DNA of 64,000 bases, taken from JABDQA01 sp963759125. GTDB lineage: Bacteria > Desulfobacterota > Desulfobulbia > Desulfobulbales > Desulfocapsaceae. Each line of letters begins with the position of its first letter. Positions within the stretch are counted from its first letter, which is position 1. Positions 17,650 to 26,033 of the stretch are shown piece after piece. The stretch covers positions 620,001-684,000 of the forward strand of contig CAVWXN010000005.1 of NCBI GenBank assembly GCA_963759125.1, given 5' to 3'. The position numbers and the translations under genes are program-made. The notes under the pieces were generated by a model that made no database searches, was not told the origin of the DNA, and saw only the letters and a list, made by a program, of their open reading frames with translations.

Positions 17650-19062
17650 ATGGCAGCAAAGCCAGATTCAAAGAAAAGCCCCTCCTCCAAGCTTTGGGGC
17701 GGTAGGTTTGCAGAGTCGACCGCCGCCTCGGTGGAGGCGTTCAGCGCCTCGATCGACTGCGATTCGCGCCTCTACCGCTATGATATCGCCGGCAGCAAGG
17801 CCCATGCGACCATGCTGGCCGACAACGGGCTGCTCTCAAAAGATGAGTTGAAGGCAATTATCGACGGGCTTTCGGCGATAGAAAAAGAAATCGACAACGG
17901 CGAATTCCAATTTCTGCAGGAGCTCGAAGATGTTCATATGAATATCGAGAAAGCGCTCGCCGACAGGATCGGTCCCGCCGGAGCCAAATTGCACTCGGCC
18001 AGAAGCAGAAACGACCAGGTAGCACTGGATCTGAAGCTCTACCTGCGCGATCAATGCGACCTTCTTGTCGAGCTGCTGGACAGCGTCCGTCATGGGTTCA
18101 TTCGTCTGGCACGGACCTACCTGGGAAACATCATGCCCGGCTATACCCATATGCAGCGGGCCCAACCGGTCCTGGTTTCCCACCATCTGCTGGCCTATTT
18201 CGAGATGTTTTCAAGAGACCGCGGCCGCCTGCTCGACTGCCGTCGCAGGATAAACCTCTGTCCGCTGGGCGGGGCGGCCATGGCCGGTACAGGTCTGCCG
18301 ATCGAGCGGGAGCAGGTTGCTGAACTTCTCGGCTTCGACGGGGTTACCGCCAATTCAATGGATACGGCCGGTGATCGCGATTTTGCCATCGAATTCGTCA
18401 GCTGTTGTGCGCAGATCCAGCTTCATCTCTCGCGTCTCTGCGAAGAGCTGGTGCTGTGGGCCGGCAGTGAGTTCGATTTTGTGGTGATCGGAGATAGGTT
18501 CTGCACCGGCTCGTCGATCATGCCGCAGAAGAAAAATCCCGACATCGCTGAGCTGGTTCGCGGCAAAAGCGGCCGGGTGGTCGGTTCACTGATGACGCTT
18601 CTGACCATCATGAAAGGGCTGCCGCTGACCTACAACCGTGATCTCCAGGAAGACAAGGAGCCGGTCTTCGATGCCGTCGACACGGTGTCGGCATCTCTGT
18701 CGATCATTGCGGAGTTGCTTGAAAACCTGAAATTTAATACCGAAAAGATGAGCGCCGCGACCAAAAGCGGCTTCATGACCGCCACCGATCTGGCCGATTA
18801 TCTGGTGCTGAAAGATGTACCATTCCGGGAGGCTCATGGTATAGTTGGCAGAATCGTCGGATATTGTATCGATAAAGGCTGTGAACTGGTGGATTTAACT
18901 GTGCAGGACATGCAGCAGTTTTCACCGGTTATCGAGAAGGACGTATACGAGGTAATCAGTATTGACGGCTCGGTGCAGAGCCGTATATCAACTGGGGGCA
19001 CAAGTCTGCAGCGCGTTGAGGAAGCGCTTCGTGCTGCCGAAAAACAAGTGGGGATTGCATGA
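17650..19062 (+). CDS. argH: Argininosuccinate lyase
   Basis: 470 residues from the ATG at 17650; the frame is open further upstream but only inside argG. KLWGGRF near residue 13, HSARSRNDQVALDL near residue 114 and the fumarase/lyase signature SSIMPQKKNPD near residues 287-297 (with the catalytic Ser) identify it. It splits argininosuccinate into arginine and fumarate, the last step of the pathway. Its stop TGA overlaps the ATG of the downstream lipoprotein gene. Confidence 0.97.
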   Translation: MAAKPDSKKSPSSKLWGGRFAESTAASVEAFSASIDCDSRLYRYDIAGSKAHATMLADNGLLSKDELKAIIDGLSAIEKEIDNGEFQFLQELEDVHMNIEKALADRIGPAGAKLHSARSRNDQVALDLKLYLRDQCDLLVELLDSVRHGFIRLARTYLGNIMPGYTHMQRAQPVLVSHHLLAYFEMFSRDRGRLLDCRRRINLCPLGGAAMAGTGLPIEREQVAELLGFDGVTANSMDTAGDRDFAIEFVSCCAQIQLHLSRLCEELVLWAGSEFDFVVIGDRFCTGSSIMPQKKNPDIAELVRGKSGRVVGSLMTLLTIMKGLPLTYNRDLQEDKEPVFDAVDTVSASLSIIAELLENLKFNTEKMSAATKSGFMTATDLADYLVLKDVPFREAHGIVGRIVGYCIDKGCELVDLTVQDMQQFSPVIEKDVYEVISIDGSVQSRISTGGTSLQRVEEALRAAEKQVGIA

Positions 19063-20105
19063 TGAGATTCGGATTTGCATCAGCGGTTTTGTTTGCGGTG
19101 GTTGTGAGTGTGGCTGGGTGCGGTTTCAAAACTGATCCTGTTCCTCCTCAGAACGTTGTTCCCAGGCCGATCGATGATCTGACTTATTCGATCGACGAGA
19201 CCGGGGTGACCTTGCGATGGACCTATCCAGAGAAGTCGGTCAACGGAGATGAACTGACTGAGGTCTACTCTTTTGATGTCTACCGGGCGGCGGTACCTAT
19301 CGCCGATCTTTGTGAGAATTGTCCTATTCCATTTGCTGAGCCGACAGAGATACCTGGCGGTGAAACAGCCGATAGCGGCAAAAGGAAAGTTGGAGAGTAC
19401 AATACCTCGCTGCTGCGTCCCGATCATAAATATTTCTTTAAAATGACCTCCAGAATAAGCTGGTGGGCTGCCAGCACCGATTCCAATATCGTCTCATTTG
19501 TCTGGCAGATTCCCCCGTCTGTGCCTGCCGCGTTAAGTGTTGAGGGAGGTGATTCCAAGATCATGCTGAGCTGGCAGCCGGTTACTACGTTGATTGACGG
19601 TTCCGCCGCGAAAAAGAAGATTCTTTACCAGGTGTCACGGAGCGAGGGAGGTAAGGAATTCATACCTCTTGGAGATCCGATCAGCACAACCGGGTATGTG
19701 GACAGCGACGTGCTCAATGGCAAGACCTATTTTTACCAGGTGCAGAGTCTGATGATGCTGGGCCGTGATAAAGTCACCGGGGGGGTGTCGGACATTGGTG
19801 ATGCGACACCGGTCGACCGCACGCCGCCGGGCACACCGATCGGGGTCCGGGCCTCGGCAACGGCCGCGGGTAACAAGATCTTCTGGGATCGCCCCGATGA
19901 TCCCGAAGTAGCTGGCCACCGGGTCTATCGCCGGATCAAAGGTCAGAGCGTGGCTGAAATGATCGGCGAAGTCAATATGCCGTCATCCATTTTCGTCGAT
20001 AAGTCGGCTCCGGAAGACAGTAGACCTTTCTACACCGTGACAGCGATCGACGCTGCTGAGCCAGCCAATGAGTCAAAGCCATCGCCAGAGGCGACGGTCA
20101 GATAA
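19059..20105 (+). CDS. Fibronectin type III-like lipoprotein
   Basis: 348 residues. A lipoprotein signal peptide ends in the lipobox VAGC (Cys near residue 21), so the mature protein should be lipid-anchored. It has a Pro-rich N-terminus (TDPVPPQNVVPRP) and three beta-sandwich-like modules with the Fn3 pattern: VTLRWTYP, IMLSWQPV and NKIFWDRP, each followed by YxVxR- or YRV-type strands. The function is unknown. It overlaps argH by ATGA and precedes dapF; this place between arginine and lysine/DAP genes is striking because the product has no obvious link to either. A role in envelope protein contacts is only a guess. Confidence 0.75.
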   Translation: MMRFGFASAVLFAVVVSVAGCGFKTDPVPPQNVVPRPIDDLTYSIDETGVTLRWTYPEKSVNGDELTEVYSFDVYRAAVPIADLCENCPIPFAEPTEIPGGETADSGKRKVGEYNTSLLRPDHKYFFKMTSRISWWAASTDSNIVSFVWQIPPSVPAALSVEGGDSKIMLSWQPVTTLIDGSAAKKKILYQVSRSEGGKEFIPLGDPISTTGYVDSDVLNGKTYFYQVQSLMMLGRDKVTGGVSDIGDATPVDRTPPGTPIGVRASATAAGNKIFWDRPDDPEVAGHRVYRRIKGQSVAEMIGEVNMPSSIFVDKSAPEDSRPFYTVTAIDAAEPANESKPSPEATVR

Positions 20106-20126
20106 AAAATCGACAGTGCTGTCCCA

Positions 20127-20963
20127 ATGAAGCTGGATTTCCCGATTTCAATTACCAAGATGAGCGGGGCCGGCAACGATTTTATTATCATCGATCATCG
20201 TGCCGGATTCATTCCAGAGCCATATCAGCCGCAATTTGCCCAGCTCGTTTGCAGGCACAGTTTCTCGGTGGGGGCCGACGGCCTGATTCTAATCGAGGAC
20301 AGTGCGACCGAAGACTTTGAGTGGCGGTTTTACAACAAGGACGGCTCGGTTGCCGAGATGTGCGGCAACGGCGCTCGCTGTGCCGCTCGTTTTGCCTGGC
20401 GGCGGGGCATTGCCGGCCGCAACATGCGTTTTGCAACCCTGGCCGGGGTGATCGAAGCTGAACTCATCGGGGAACAGGAGCATGTCAGGATCGGTATGAC
20501 CGAACCGTTCGATTATCGGGATTCCATACTGATTCAACTGGGTGAAAGTGAGAAGGAAGTGTTTTTCGTTAATACCGGAGTTCCCCATGCGGTGGTTTTT
20601 GTCGATTCCGACAACACTCCAGTAGAGAAATGGGGCCGGACGCTGCGATACCACGAACAGTTCGAACCGGCCGGCACAAACGCCAACTTCGTCAAGATAA
20701 TTGAAGATGGACAGCTGCTGGTGAGGACCTATGAACGTGGTGTTGAAGCCGAAACCATGGCCTGCGGTACAGGTGTGGTGGCGGCCGCCATCGTTGCCGC
20801 CAGGCAGGGACTGGCCGAGTCGCCCGTGGACGTGACCACATCCGGCGGCGAACAGCTGGTCGTCCAGTTCAGACTGGAGGACACTGGAATTTTTGACGTC
20901 TACCTGCAGGGACCGGCCAGGATTATTTACGAGGCCGACCTGTCGGCGGAAGCTCTCTTGTGA
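20127..20963 (+). CDS. dapF: Diaminopimelate epimerase
   Basis: 278 residues. KMSGAGNDFIIID at the N-terminus, Cys79 in EMCGNGARC and Cys213 in MACGTGVVAA are the two-base active site that interconverts LL- and meso-diaminopimelate. NTGVPHAVVF and GTNANFVKI are also typical. The product feeds lysine and peptidoglycan synthesis. It heads the dapF-dapA-dapB run, 21 bp after the lipoprotein gene. Confidence 0.97.
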   Translation: MKLDFPISITKMSGAGNDFIIIDHRAGFIPEPYQPQFAQLVCRHSFSVGADGLILIEDSATEDFEWRFYNKDGSVAEMCGNGARCAARFAWRRGIAGRNMRFATLAGVIEAELIGEQEHVRIGMTEPFDYRDSILIQLGESEKEVFFVNTGVPHAVVFVDSDNTPVEKWGRTLRYHEQFEPAGTNANFVKIIEDGQLLVRTYERGVEAETMACGTGVVAAAIVAARQGLAESPVDVTTSGGEQLVVQFRLEDTGIFDVYLQGPARIIYEADLSAEALL

Positions 20964-21027
20964 GAATGTCTCCTGAGGGGACGAAGGCACTGAAAATAGA
21001 GCCAACAACATTTTTGGAGGTGATGCC

Positions 21028-21909
21028 ATGGAACGCTTTCATGGTGCAATAACTGCCCTGGTAACCCCTTTCATCGACGGAGAACTGGACGAGAAGGGGT
21101 TGGTCGATCTGATCGAATTTCAGGTCGAAAACGGAATTCACGGTATCGTTCCCTGCGGCACGACCGGTGAATCGGCAACCCTCGGTTTCGATGAGCACAA
21201 GCGGGTTATCGACCTGACGGTGAAAACCGTGAAGGGCCGGGTTCCGGTGATTGCTGGCACGGGTGCCAACAATACACTGGAGGCAATCGAACTTACCGAG
21301 AGCGCCAAAGACAGCGGCGCCGATGCGGTCCTGTCAGTCGCCCCCTACTACAACAAACCGAATCAGGAAGGTCTGTATCTCCATTTCAAGGCAATCGCTG
21401 AAGCGGTGGATATCCCGATGGTACTCTACAACGTACCGGGCAGAACGGTTATCCATATTCTGCCTGAGACGGTGGCCCGGCTGGCAACAATCGATAATAT
21501 CATCGGCATCAAAGAGGCCTGCGGCAGTCTCGAGCAGATCAGTGACGTTATTCGCTTCTGTCCCGACGACTTTATCCTGCTTTCCGGCGACGATTTCACT
21601 TCGATGCCCACTGCACTGATCGGCGGTAAAGGGGTGATCTCGGTAATTTCCAATGTTGACCCGGCCGGCATGTCAAGGATGATGGAGGCGGCCCTGAGCG
21701 GTAATCTCAGTGAGGCAAATAAAGAACATTACCGGCTCTTTACGATGATGAAGCTGATGTTCAAGTCGCCGAGCCCCGGTCCTGCCAAAAAAGCGCTGGA
21801 GATGCTCGGCCGTATCCAGGATGGTACGCCAAGGCTGCCGATGACCCCCGCCGATGACCAGACCACCCAGGCGTTGGTTGAGGAGATGAGCAGGCTGGGC
21901 ATGCTTTAG
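21028..21909 (+). CDS. dapA: 4-hydroxy-tetrahydrodipicolinate synthase
   Basis: 293 residues with GGAGG before the ATG. GTTGESATLGF near residue 45, Tyr in LYNVPGRTV near 134, and the Schiff-base Lys162 in GIKEACGS define DapA. It condenses pyruvate with aspartate semialdehyde, the committed step toward DAP and lysine. The next gene is dapB, separated by repeat R3 and a 24-bp palindrome. Confidence 0.97.
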   Translation: MERFHGAITALVTPFIDGELDEKGLVDLIEFQVENGIHGIVPCGTTGESATLGFDEHKRVIDLTVKTVKGRVPVIAGTGANNTLEAIELTESAKDSGADAVLSVAPYYNKPNQEGLYLHFKAIAEAVDIPMVLYNVPGRTVIHILPETVARLATIDNIIGIKEACGSLEQISDVIRFCPDDFILLSGDDFTSMPTALIGGKGVISVISNVDPAGMSRMMEAALSGNLSEANKEHYRLFTMMKLMFKSPSPGPAKKALEMLGRIQDGTPRLPMTPADDQTTQALVEEMSRLGML

Positions 21910-22030
21910 AAACGAGCCCTTTGGGTCAATCTCTTCGTTGCGCGAAGAGATTTTATACTCGGAATATTAGGTATATGCCTGCGTTAAAATTCTTCGCGCG
22001 CCTTGATCTCGAGCAAAATGACTCGTTTCT
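21908..22030. repeat. Palindromic intergenic repeat, copy R3
   Basis: Begins at the dapA stop. End arms AGAAACGAG and CTCGTTTCT pair, and the whole 123 bp is an imperfect palindrome: TTTGGGTCAATCTCTTCG, GAGATTTTATACTCGGAATA, TATATGCCTGCGTTAAAAT, TTCGCGCGCCTTGATC. It probably serves as the dapA 3' structure. Confidence 0.8.
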
Positions 22031-22053
22031 GGCGTAGGAGTGAGAATCATTAT

Positions 22054-22077
22054 GGGATACGATAAGTATTGTGTCCC
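22054..22077 (+). repeat. 24-bp palindrome before dapB (copy 2)
   Basis: Arms GGGATACGATA and TATTGTGTCCC with AG between. Compared with the copy before rpoN the left arm differs at two positions, and both changes give G-U pairs in a plus-strand transcript, so the RNA stem is kept. It ends 18 bases before the dapB start. Confidence 0.7.
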
Positions 22078-22095
22078 TCTATAGAGGAGCAGACG

Positions 22096-22905
22096 ATGAT
22101 GAAGGTAATCGTTGCCGGTGCCGCAGGCAGAATGGGAAGAAGGGTCGGCTATATGGTCGATCAGCATCCCGCCCTTGTCTATGGCGGTGCCTTTGAGGCA
22201 CCGGGAAGTGAGCATATCGGCAGTGATGCCGGCGAGCTTGCAGGGATTGGTGCCAGCAATGTGATTATTGGAGAGGGGCTCGAATCGGTTATTGACTCTG
22301 GAGATGTAATAATTGATTTCACCTTCCACCGGGCCACGATGGATTTTGCCCGGCTGGCGGCGAGCAGAAATAAAGCCATGGTCATAGGTACCACCGGGTT
22401 GAGTTCAGATGAGCTTGCAGAATTGTCGGAGTTGTCCGCCAATTTCCCCTGCGTTCAGGCGCCCAATATGTCGGTCTGCGTCAACGTACTGTTTAAATTG
22501 GTCCAGAAGACGGCAGCCCTCCTGGGCGCCGATTATGACATCGAAATCATCGAGGCCCACCATAACAAGAAAAAAGATGCTCCCAGCGGTACCGCCCTGA
22601 AACTCGGCGAACTCGCTGCCGAAGGTGTGGGCAGCAGGCTCGAAGAAGTCGGCGTTTTTGAGCGATCGGGTATGGTCGGCGAGCGCAAGTCTGGAGAAAT
22701 CGGGATTCAGACCATCAGGGCTGCGGATATCGTCGGTGAGCATACGGTCTATTTTGCCGGTCCCGGCGAGCGGATTGAGCTCACCCACCGGGCCCAGACC
22801 AGAGACCACTTTGCCAGGGGTGCGACCGTTGCTGCGGCTTGGCTAGAGGGCAAATCCAACGGTCTGTATTCGATGTTCGATGTCCTCGACCTGCAGAATT
22901 TTTAA
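22096..22905 (+). CDS. dapB: 4-hydroxy-tetrahydrodipicolinate reductase
   Basis: About 269 residues from ATG 22096 (GAGGAG seven bases upstream); the frame is open to 22069 but that would include the palindrome. VAGAAGRMGRRV is the NAD(P)H-binding loop, IGTTGLSSDE the second nucleotide contact, and HHNKKKDAPSGTAL near residues 155-168 the catalytic His and substrate site. It reduces the DapA product in DAP/lysine synthesis. Confidence 0.96.
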   Translation: MMKVIVAGAAGRMGRRVGYMVDQHPALVYGGAFEAPGSEHIGSDAGELAGIGASNVIIGEGLESVIDSGDVIIDFTFHRATMDFARLAASRNKAMVIGTTGLSSDELAELSELSANFPCVQAPNMSVCVNVLFKLVQKTAALLGADYDIEIIEAHHNKKKDAPSGTALKLGELAAEGVGSRLEEVGVFERSGMVGERKSGEIGIQTIRAADIVGEHTVYFAGPGERIELTHRAQTRDHFARGATVAAAWLEGKSNGLYSMFDVLDLQNF

Positions 22906-22935
22906 TACCTTTCGCCCTTGAAATAATAGATTGAG

Positions 22936-23466
22936 ATGACCGAAACGGTTTTTATCGGATTGGGCTCGAATCTGGGTGACAGCTCGCACCTGCTTCTGGA
23001 AGGCTGGGAACTTATGGGCCGTTATCAGGGCGTCACCCTGGAAACAATATCTCTTCCCTTTCTTTCATCGCCAGTAGGAATGGCAAGCAACTTCTGGTTC
23101 ACCAACGCCGTCGGCAAACTGCAGACTTCGTGCTCAGCCGGCGAGATTCTCGAGCTTCTGTTGGGCACCGAAAAGCGCCTGGGCCGGGTCAGAGACAAAA
23201 AAAAACAGGGATATCAGGATCGTGAAATAGATCTCGATCTACTCTATTTTGGTGCTGAGGTTATTGATACCCCGTGGCTGACGGTGCCCCATCCACACAG
23301 AAAGGACAGGCTTTTCGTACTCGAACCCCTGGCGACGATCGCTCCCGACTTTATCGATCCCGAGACCGGGAAGTCCATCGCGGAAATGTATCGGCAGCTC
23401 AAGAGCAGGATTGAATCGGGTAGTATCGAACCCCAGGAAATCTCCACAGGGGGTTGGCCTCTTTAG
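22936..23466 (+). CDS. folK: 2-amino-4-hydroxy-6-hydroxymethyldihydropteridine pyrophosphokinase
   Basis: 176 residues. FIGLGSNLGDS at residues 5-15 starts the HPPK fold; DREIDLDLLYFG near residue 96 carries the metal-binding aspartates, and VPHPHRKDRLFVLEPL near 117 the loop Arg residues. It transfers pyrophosphate from ATP to the pterin in folate synthesis. It follows dapB by 30 bp and probably shares its transcript. Confidence 0.93.
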   Translation: MTETVFIGLGSNLGDSSHLLLEGWELMGRYQGVTLETISLPFLSSPVGMASNFWFTNAVGKLQTSCSAGEILELLLGTEKRLGRVRDKKKQGYQDREIDLDLLYFGAEVIDTPWLTVPHPHRKDRLFVLEPLATIAPDFIDPETGKSIAEMYRQLKSRIESGSIEPQEISTGGWPL

Positions 23467-23501
23467 GGATTAATTAAGGTGCCTGCAAGCGTCGAGAATA
23501 T

Positions 23502-23529
23502 TTTACATTTTCAGCACAGCGAATATAAT
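23502..23529 (+). promoter_or_regulatory. Sigma-70-type promoter of the YHS-domain gene
   Basis: TTTACA (23502-23507) and a perfect TATAAT (23524-23529) with 16-bp spacing, about 70 bp before the GTG start at 23599. Confidence 0.6.
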
Positions 23530-23598
23530 ACAGGTGACCGAAGAGGTAAAAACCGTTGCTAATGGTTGTTGCCCCAAACTAAACGAAGAGGCGCGAAC

Positions 23599-23901
23599 GT
23601 GGGTCCACTGAGAATTCTGATTCTGGCTGGCCTTGTCTATCTTGGCTACCGCTTGATCAAGGCCAATTTCAGTAAATCCGGCGGGAATGAAAAGAATGAC
23701 GATGATAAACCACCTCGTCCCGGAGGAGCAATCACCGACGTGCTCATTGAAGATCCGGTATGCCGAAAGCTGATACCGAAGCAACAGGCCTATACCTTGG
23801 AAGCAGACGATGGTCCCCACTATTTTTGCAGTAAGGAATGTGGTGACAAGTTCGCTGCCGATCGAGAAAAAAGTGATCAAAACCCGTCGTCCGATCAATA
23901 A
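23599..23901 (+). CDS. Membrane-anchored YHS/TRASH-type metal-binding protein
   Basis: About 100 residues from the GTG at 23599, which has AGAGG upstream; a TTG at 23566 is less likely. A single N-terminal membrane segment (LRILILAGLVYLGYRLI) is followed by an Asp/Lys-rich linker, then a YHS-type domain: DPVCRKLIPKQQAYTL and HYFCSKECGDKF, with three Cys in the C...C-x-x-x-C pattern used to bind a metal ion. It may act as a metal chaperone or sensor, but its role is unknown. It has its own promoter and is followed by a lytic transglycosylase 20 bp on. Confidence 0.7.
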   Translation: MGPLRILILAGLVYLGYRLIKANFSKSGGNEKNDDDKPPRPGGAITDVLIEDPVCRKLIPKQQAYTLEADDGPHYFCSKECGDKFAADREKSDQNPSSDQ

Positions 23902-23921
23902 TCAGAAACCTGGGGTGTTGA

Positions 23922-24557
23922 GTGGCTAATAAGAGGGGGGGGCGAGTTACTGTTCTTGCACCGGCTGCAATGTTGACAGCAATCATGGTGCTGTTAATCT
24001 GTCAGACTGCGGTTGCCTCATCCCTTTATTTGTGCAGGGATGCTCAAGGGAAAAAATATTTCTCCAACATGCCCGAGTCCGGGCGTTGCGTCTCCTACTC
24101 CACCAAAAAACTCGGATCCATTTCGTTCTCCGGTAAATGGCCGGGTTATTCCGGAAATTCGTATAAAAATGTCCGCTACCACAAGCAGATCGATTATTGG
24201 GGAAAGCGTTACAACATAGATCCCAATCTGATCAAGGCAATCATCAAGGCTGAATCGGGGTTCGACCGTTATGCCGTCTCCAAAAAGGGCGCCCAGGGCT
24301 TGATGCAGCTGATGCCGGACACTGCCAGGGAGATGAGGGTTTCGGATCCGTTCAACCCGGAACAGAATATTGCCGGAGGGGTGCGTTACCTGCGCAAGCT
24401 TCTGAAGATGTTCAACGGAGACCTGGTGCTCAGCCTGGCGGCTTACAATGCCGGGCCTGGCCAGGTTAGAAGATCCGGAGGGGTCCCGCAAATCAGCGAA
24501 ACAAAAAGTTATATTAAACGGGTACTGAGCTATTATGATCGCTTTGCCAAGGCCTGA
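23922..24557 (+). CDS. Lytic transglycosylase (SLT domain) with DUF4124-like N-terminus
   Basis: 211 residues from a GTG start. A signal peptide or anchor (residues 8-32) is followed by a DUF4124-like segment (LYLCRDAQGKKYFSNMP) and a C-terminal SLT domain from about residue 95. The catalytic Glu111 is in IIKAESGFD; GAQGLMQLMPDTA, NIAGGVRYLRKLL and SLAAYNAGPGQV are the family motifs. It should cleave peptidoglycan with formation of 1,6-anhydro ends in the periplasm. Confidence 0.92.
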   Translation: MANKRGGRVTVLAPAAMLTAIMVLLICQTAVASSLYLCRDAQGKKYFSNMPESGRCVSYSTKKLGSISFSGKWPGYSGNSYKNVRYHKQIDYWGKRYNIDPNLIKAIIKAESGFDRYAVSKKGAQGLMQLMPDTAREMRVSDPFNPEQNIAGGVRYLRKLLKMFNGDLVLSLAAYNAGPGQVRRSGGVPQISETKSYIKRVLSYYDRFAKA

Positions 24558-24615
24558 GATCGCTGCTCGGCACCAGCCGCCAACAGCCGTCGTTGCTCCT
24601 GCAGCAGCCTGAGCC

Positions 24616-25530
24616 GTGATCGTACTCAACGCCCTTTTTCCTATTTTCGGGCTGCTCATTCTGGGCAGCCTGCTCAAGAATTTCGGACTGACCAGCGAAT
24701 CTTACCTCAAAGTTTCGGATAAGCTGGTCTACTTCATTTTTTTCCCAATCATGCTGTTCTGGAAGGTTGGCGGCGCTCCCCAGGGTGGAGGCGATCAGGT
24801 TCAGTTTGTGGCTGTAACGCTGCTTGCACTTGTCTCCATGTTTGTGCTCAGCGCCCTGGTAATTAAATTCGGCCCGGTTTCATCGTTTGAGGCCGGCTCA
24901 TTTTCTCAGAGCTGCTATCGTTTCAATACTTACATTGGCGTGGCAGTAATTCTCAACTCCCTGGGGGAAGCGGGGATTGCTTACTTCGGGATTTTAATCG
25001 CGATTACCATCCCGCTGGTCAATGTTTTCGCGGTGGCCACCCTGATCTGGCATTCCGGCTACGAGGGCGACGTCAGAAAACGGGGCATGATCTTTATCAA
25101 GGCTTTGATCGGCAACCCCCTTATCATCGGCAGCCTTGCCGGGGCAATCTATGCACGGCTGGTGGGCGGATTTCCTGAATTCATCGACAATACCCTGCAG
25201 CTCATGTCCATGGTCACCCTGCCGCTGGCGCTTCTTTCCATAGGCGGCGCCCTGTCGTTTAAAGGGATACGGAAGTATCTGCCGCTTTCCTTGCTGGGGG
25301 CCTGTTTGAAGCTGGCAATTTTTCCTTCTCTCGGTTTTCTTTTCTACTATCTGTTCCAGATCGATGGGGTTGCCTTTAAAACCGGCATGATATTTTTCTG
25401 CCTGCCGGCCTCGACCACCATCTATGTTCTTTCCTCCCAACTCAACAGCGACACCGAGCTGGCTTCTGCTTCCATCGTTGTTTCAACATTGCTCTCTTTT
25501 GGTTCACTGTCTGTTGCCCTTCTTCTTTAG
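24616..25530 (+). CDS. AEC-family (auxin efflux carrier-like) transporter
   Basis: 304 residues from a GTG start, with about ten hydrophobic segments in two groups. NALFPIFGLLILGSLLKNFG at the N-terminus and the half-way QSCYRFNTYIGVAVI (residue ~95) are typical of bacterial AEC permeases, as is LPLALLSIGGALSF near residue 205. The substrate may be malate or another organic acid, but cannot be fixed from sequence. Confidence 0.85.
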   Translation: MIVLNALFPIFGLLILGSLLKNFGLTSESYLKVSDKLVYFIFFPIMLFWKVGGAPQGGGDQVQFVAVTLLALVSMFVLSALVIKFGPVSSFEAGSFSQSCYRFNTYIGVAVILNSLGEAGIAYFGILIAITIPLVNVFAVATLIWHSGYEGDVRKRGMIFIKALIGNPLIIGSLAGAIYARLVGGFPEFIDNTLQLMSMVTLPLALLSIGGALSFKGIRKYLPLSLLGACLKLAIFPSLGFLFYYLFQIDGVAFKTGMIFFCLPASTTIYVLSSQLNSDTELASASIVVSTLLSFGSLSVALLL

Positions 25531-25586
25531 GTCGTAACGGCTAAAGATTAACGTAGAATAGCTCCTGTTTTCAGTTAATCATTTAT

Positions 25587-25875
25587 CAACCTTGGCAGCA
25601 AAGCGGCTCCGGGTGCTACGCTCCGGCCTGATCCTCCGGCCGATGAGGCCGGCTGGATGACGGCTGCTTCGCAGCCTGTGGCAGCCGGTTGCTGCGCAAC
25701 CCTGCGGGCCTGATTCATCGGCCTCCGGGGCCTGCCGCTGATGCACACTCCGCCGCTTTCTGCCCCTTGAGCAGACAAATGACATAGCTCTGATCGAGCG
25801 GGAATGGGTTGGTTGGGGCTGCATTGTGAAGGCCCGACGCAGCGCTGAAAACGCTTACCGATCGCAACAGGCCGC
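25587..25875 (-). repeat. Hairpin-rich ~280 bp dispersed repeat, copy A
   Basis: The reverse complement of this stretch aligns along its length with 60592-60862. It contains stable stems: GGCTGC-TTC-GCAGCC (25662-25676), GGTTGC-TGC-GCAACC (25687-25701) and CCGGCC-GATGA-GGCCGG (25636-25652). In copy B the first of these is a shorter, differently paired stem with the same loop, a compensatory difference. Open frames through it are broken relative to each other, so it looks non-coding. It fills most of the gap between the AEC transporter and selO. Confidence 0.75.
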
Positions 25876-26033
25876 TTTACCGCCGTCATCCGATCGGTTT
25901 TTCAGCGCGCAGTCGATCAGGCCGAGCGTCGCAGACCCGGCCAACCCTTTCCTGCTGCCAGACCTGTTTAGTTTACAGAGAAGGACTGCTGATCGGAAAA
26001 TCGCATCATGTGTATAGAACTGCAGTAGCCTGA

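Noticed and set aside
25575..25889. A 104-residue open frame over repeat copy A
   Set aside because: The matching frame in copy B is shifted midway and the differences follow hairpin pairing rather than codons, so it reads as non-coding.
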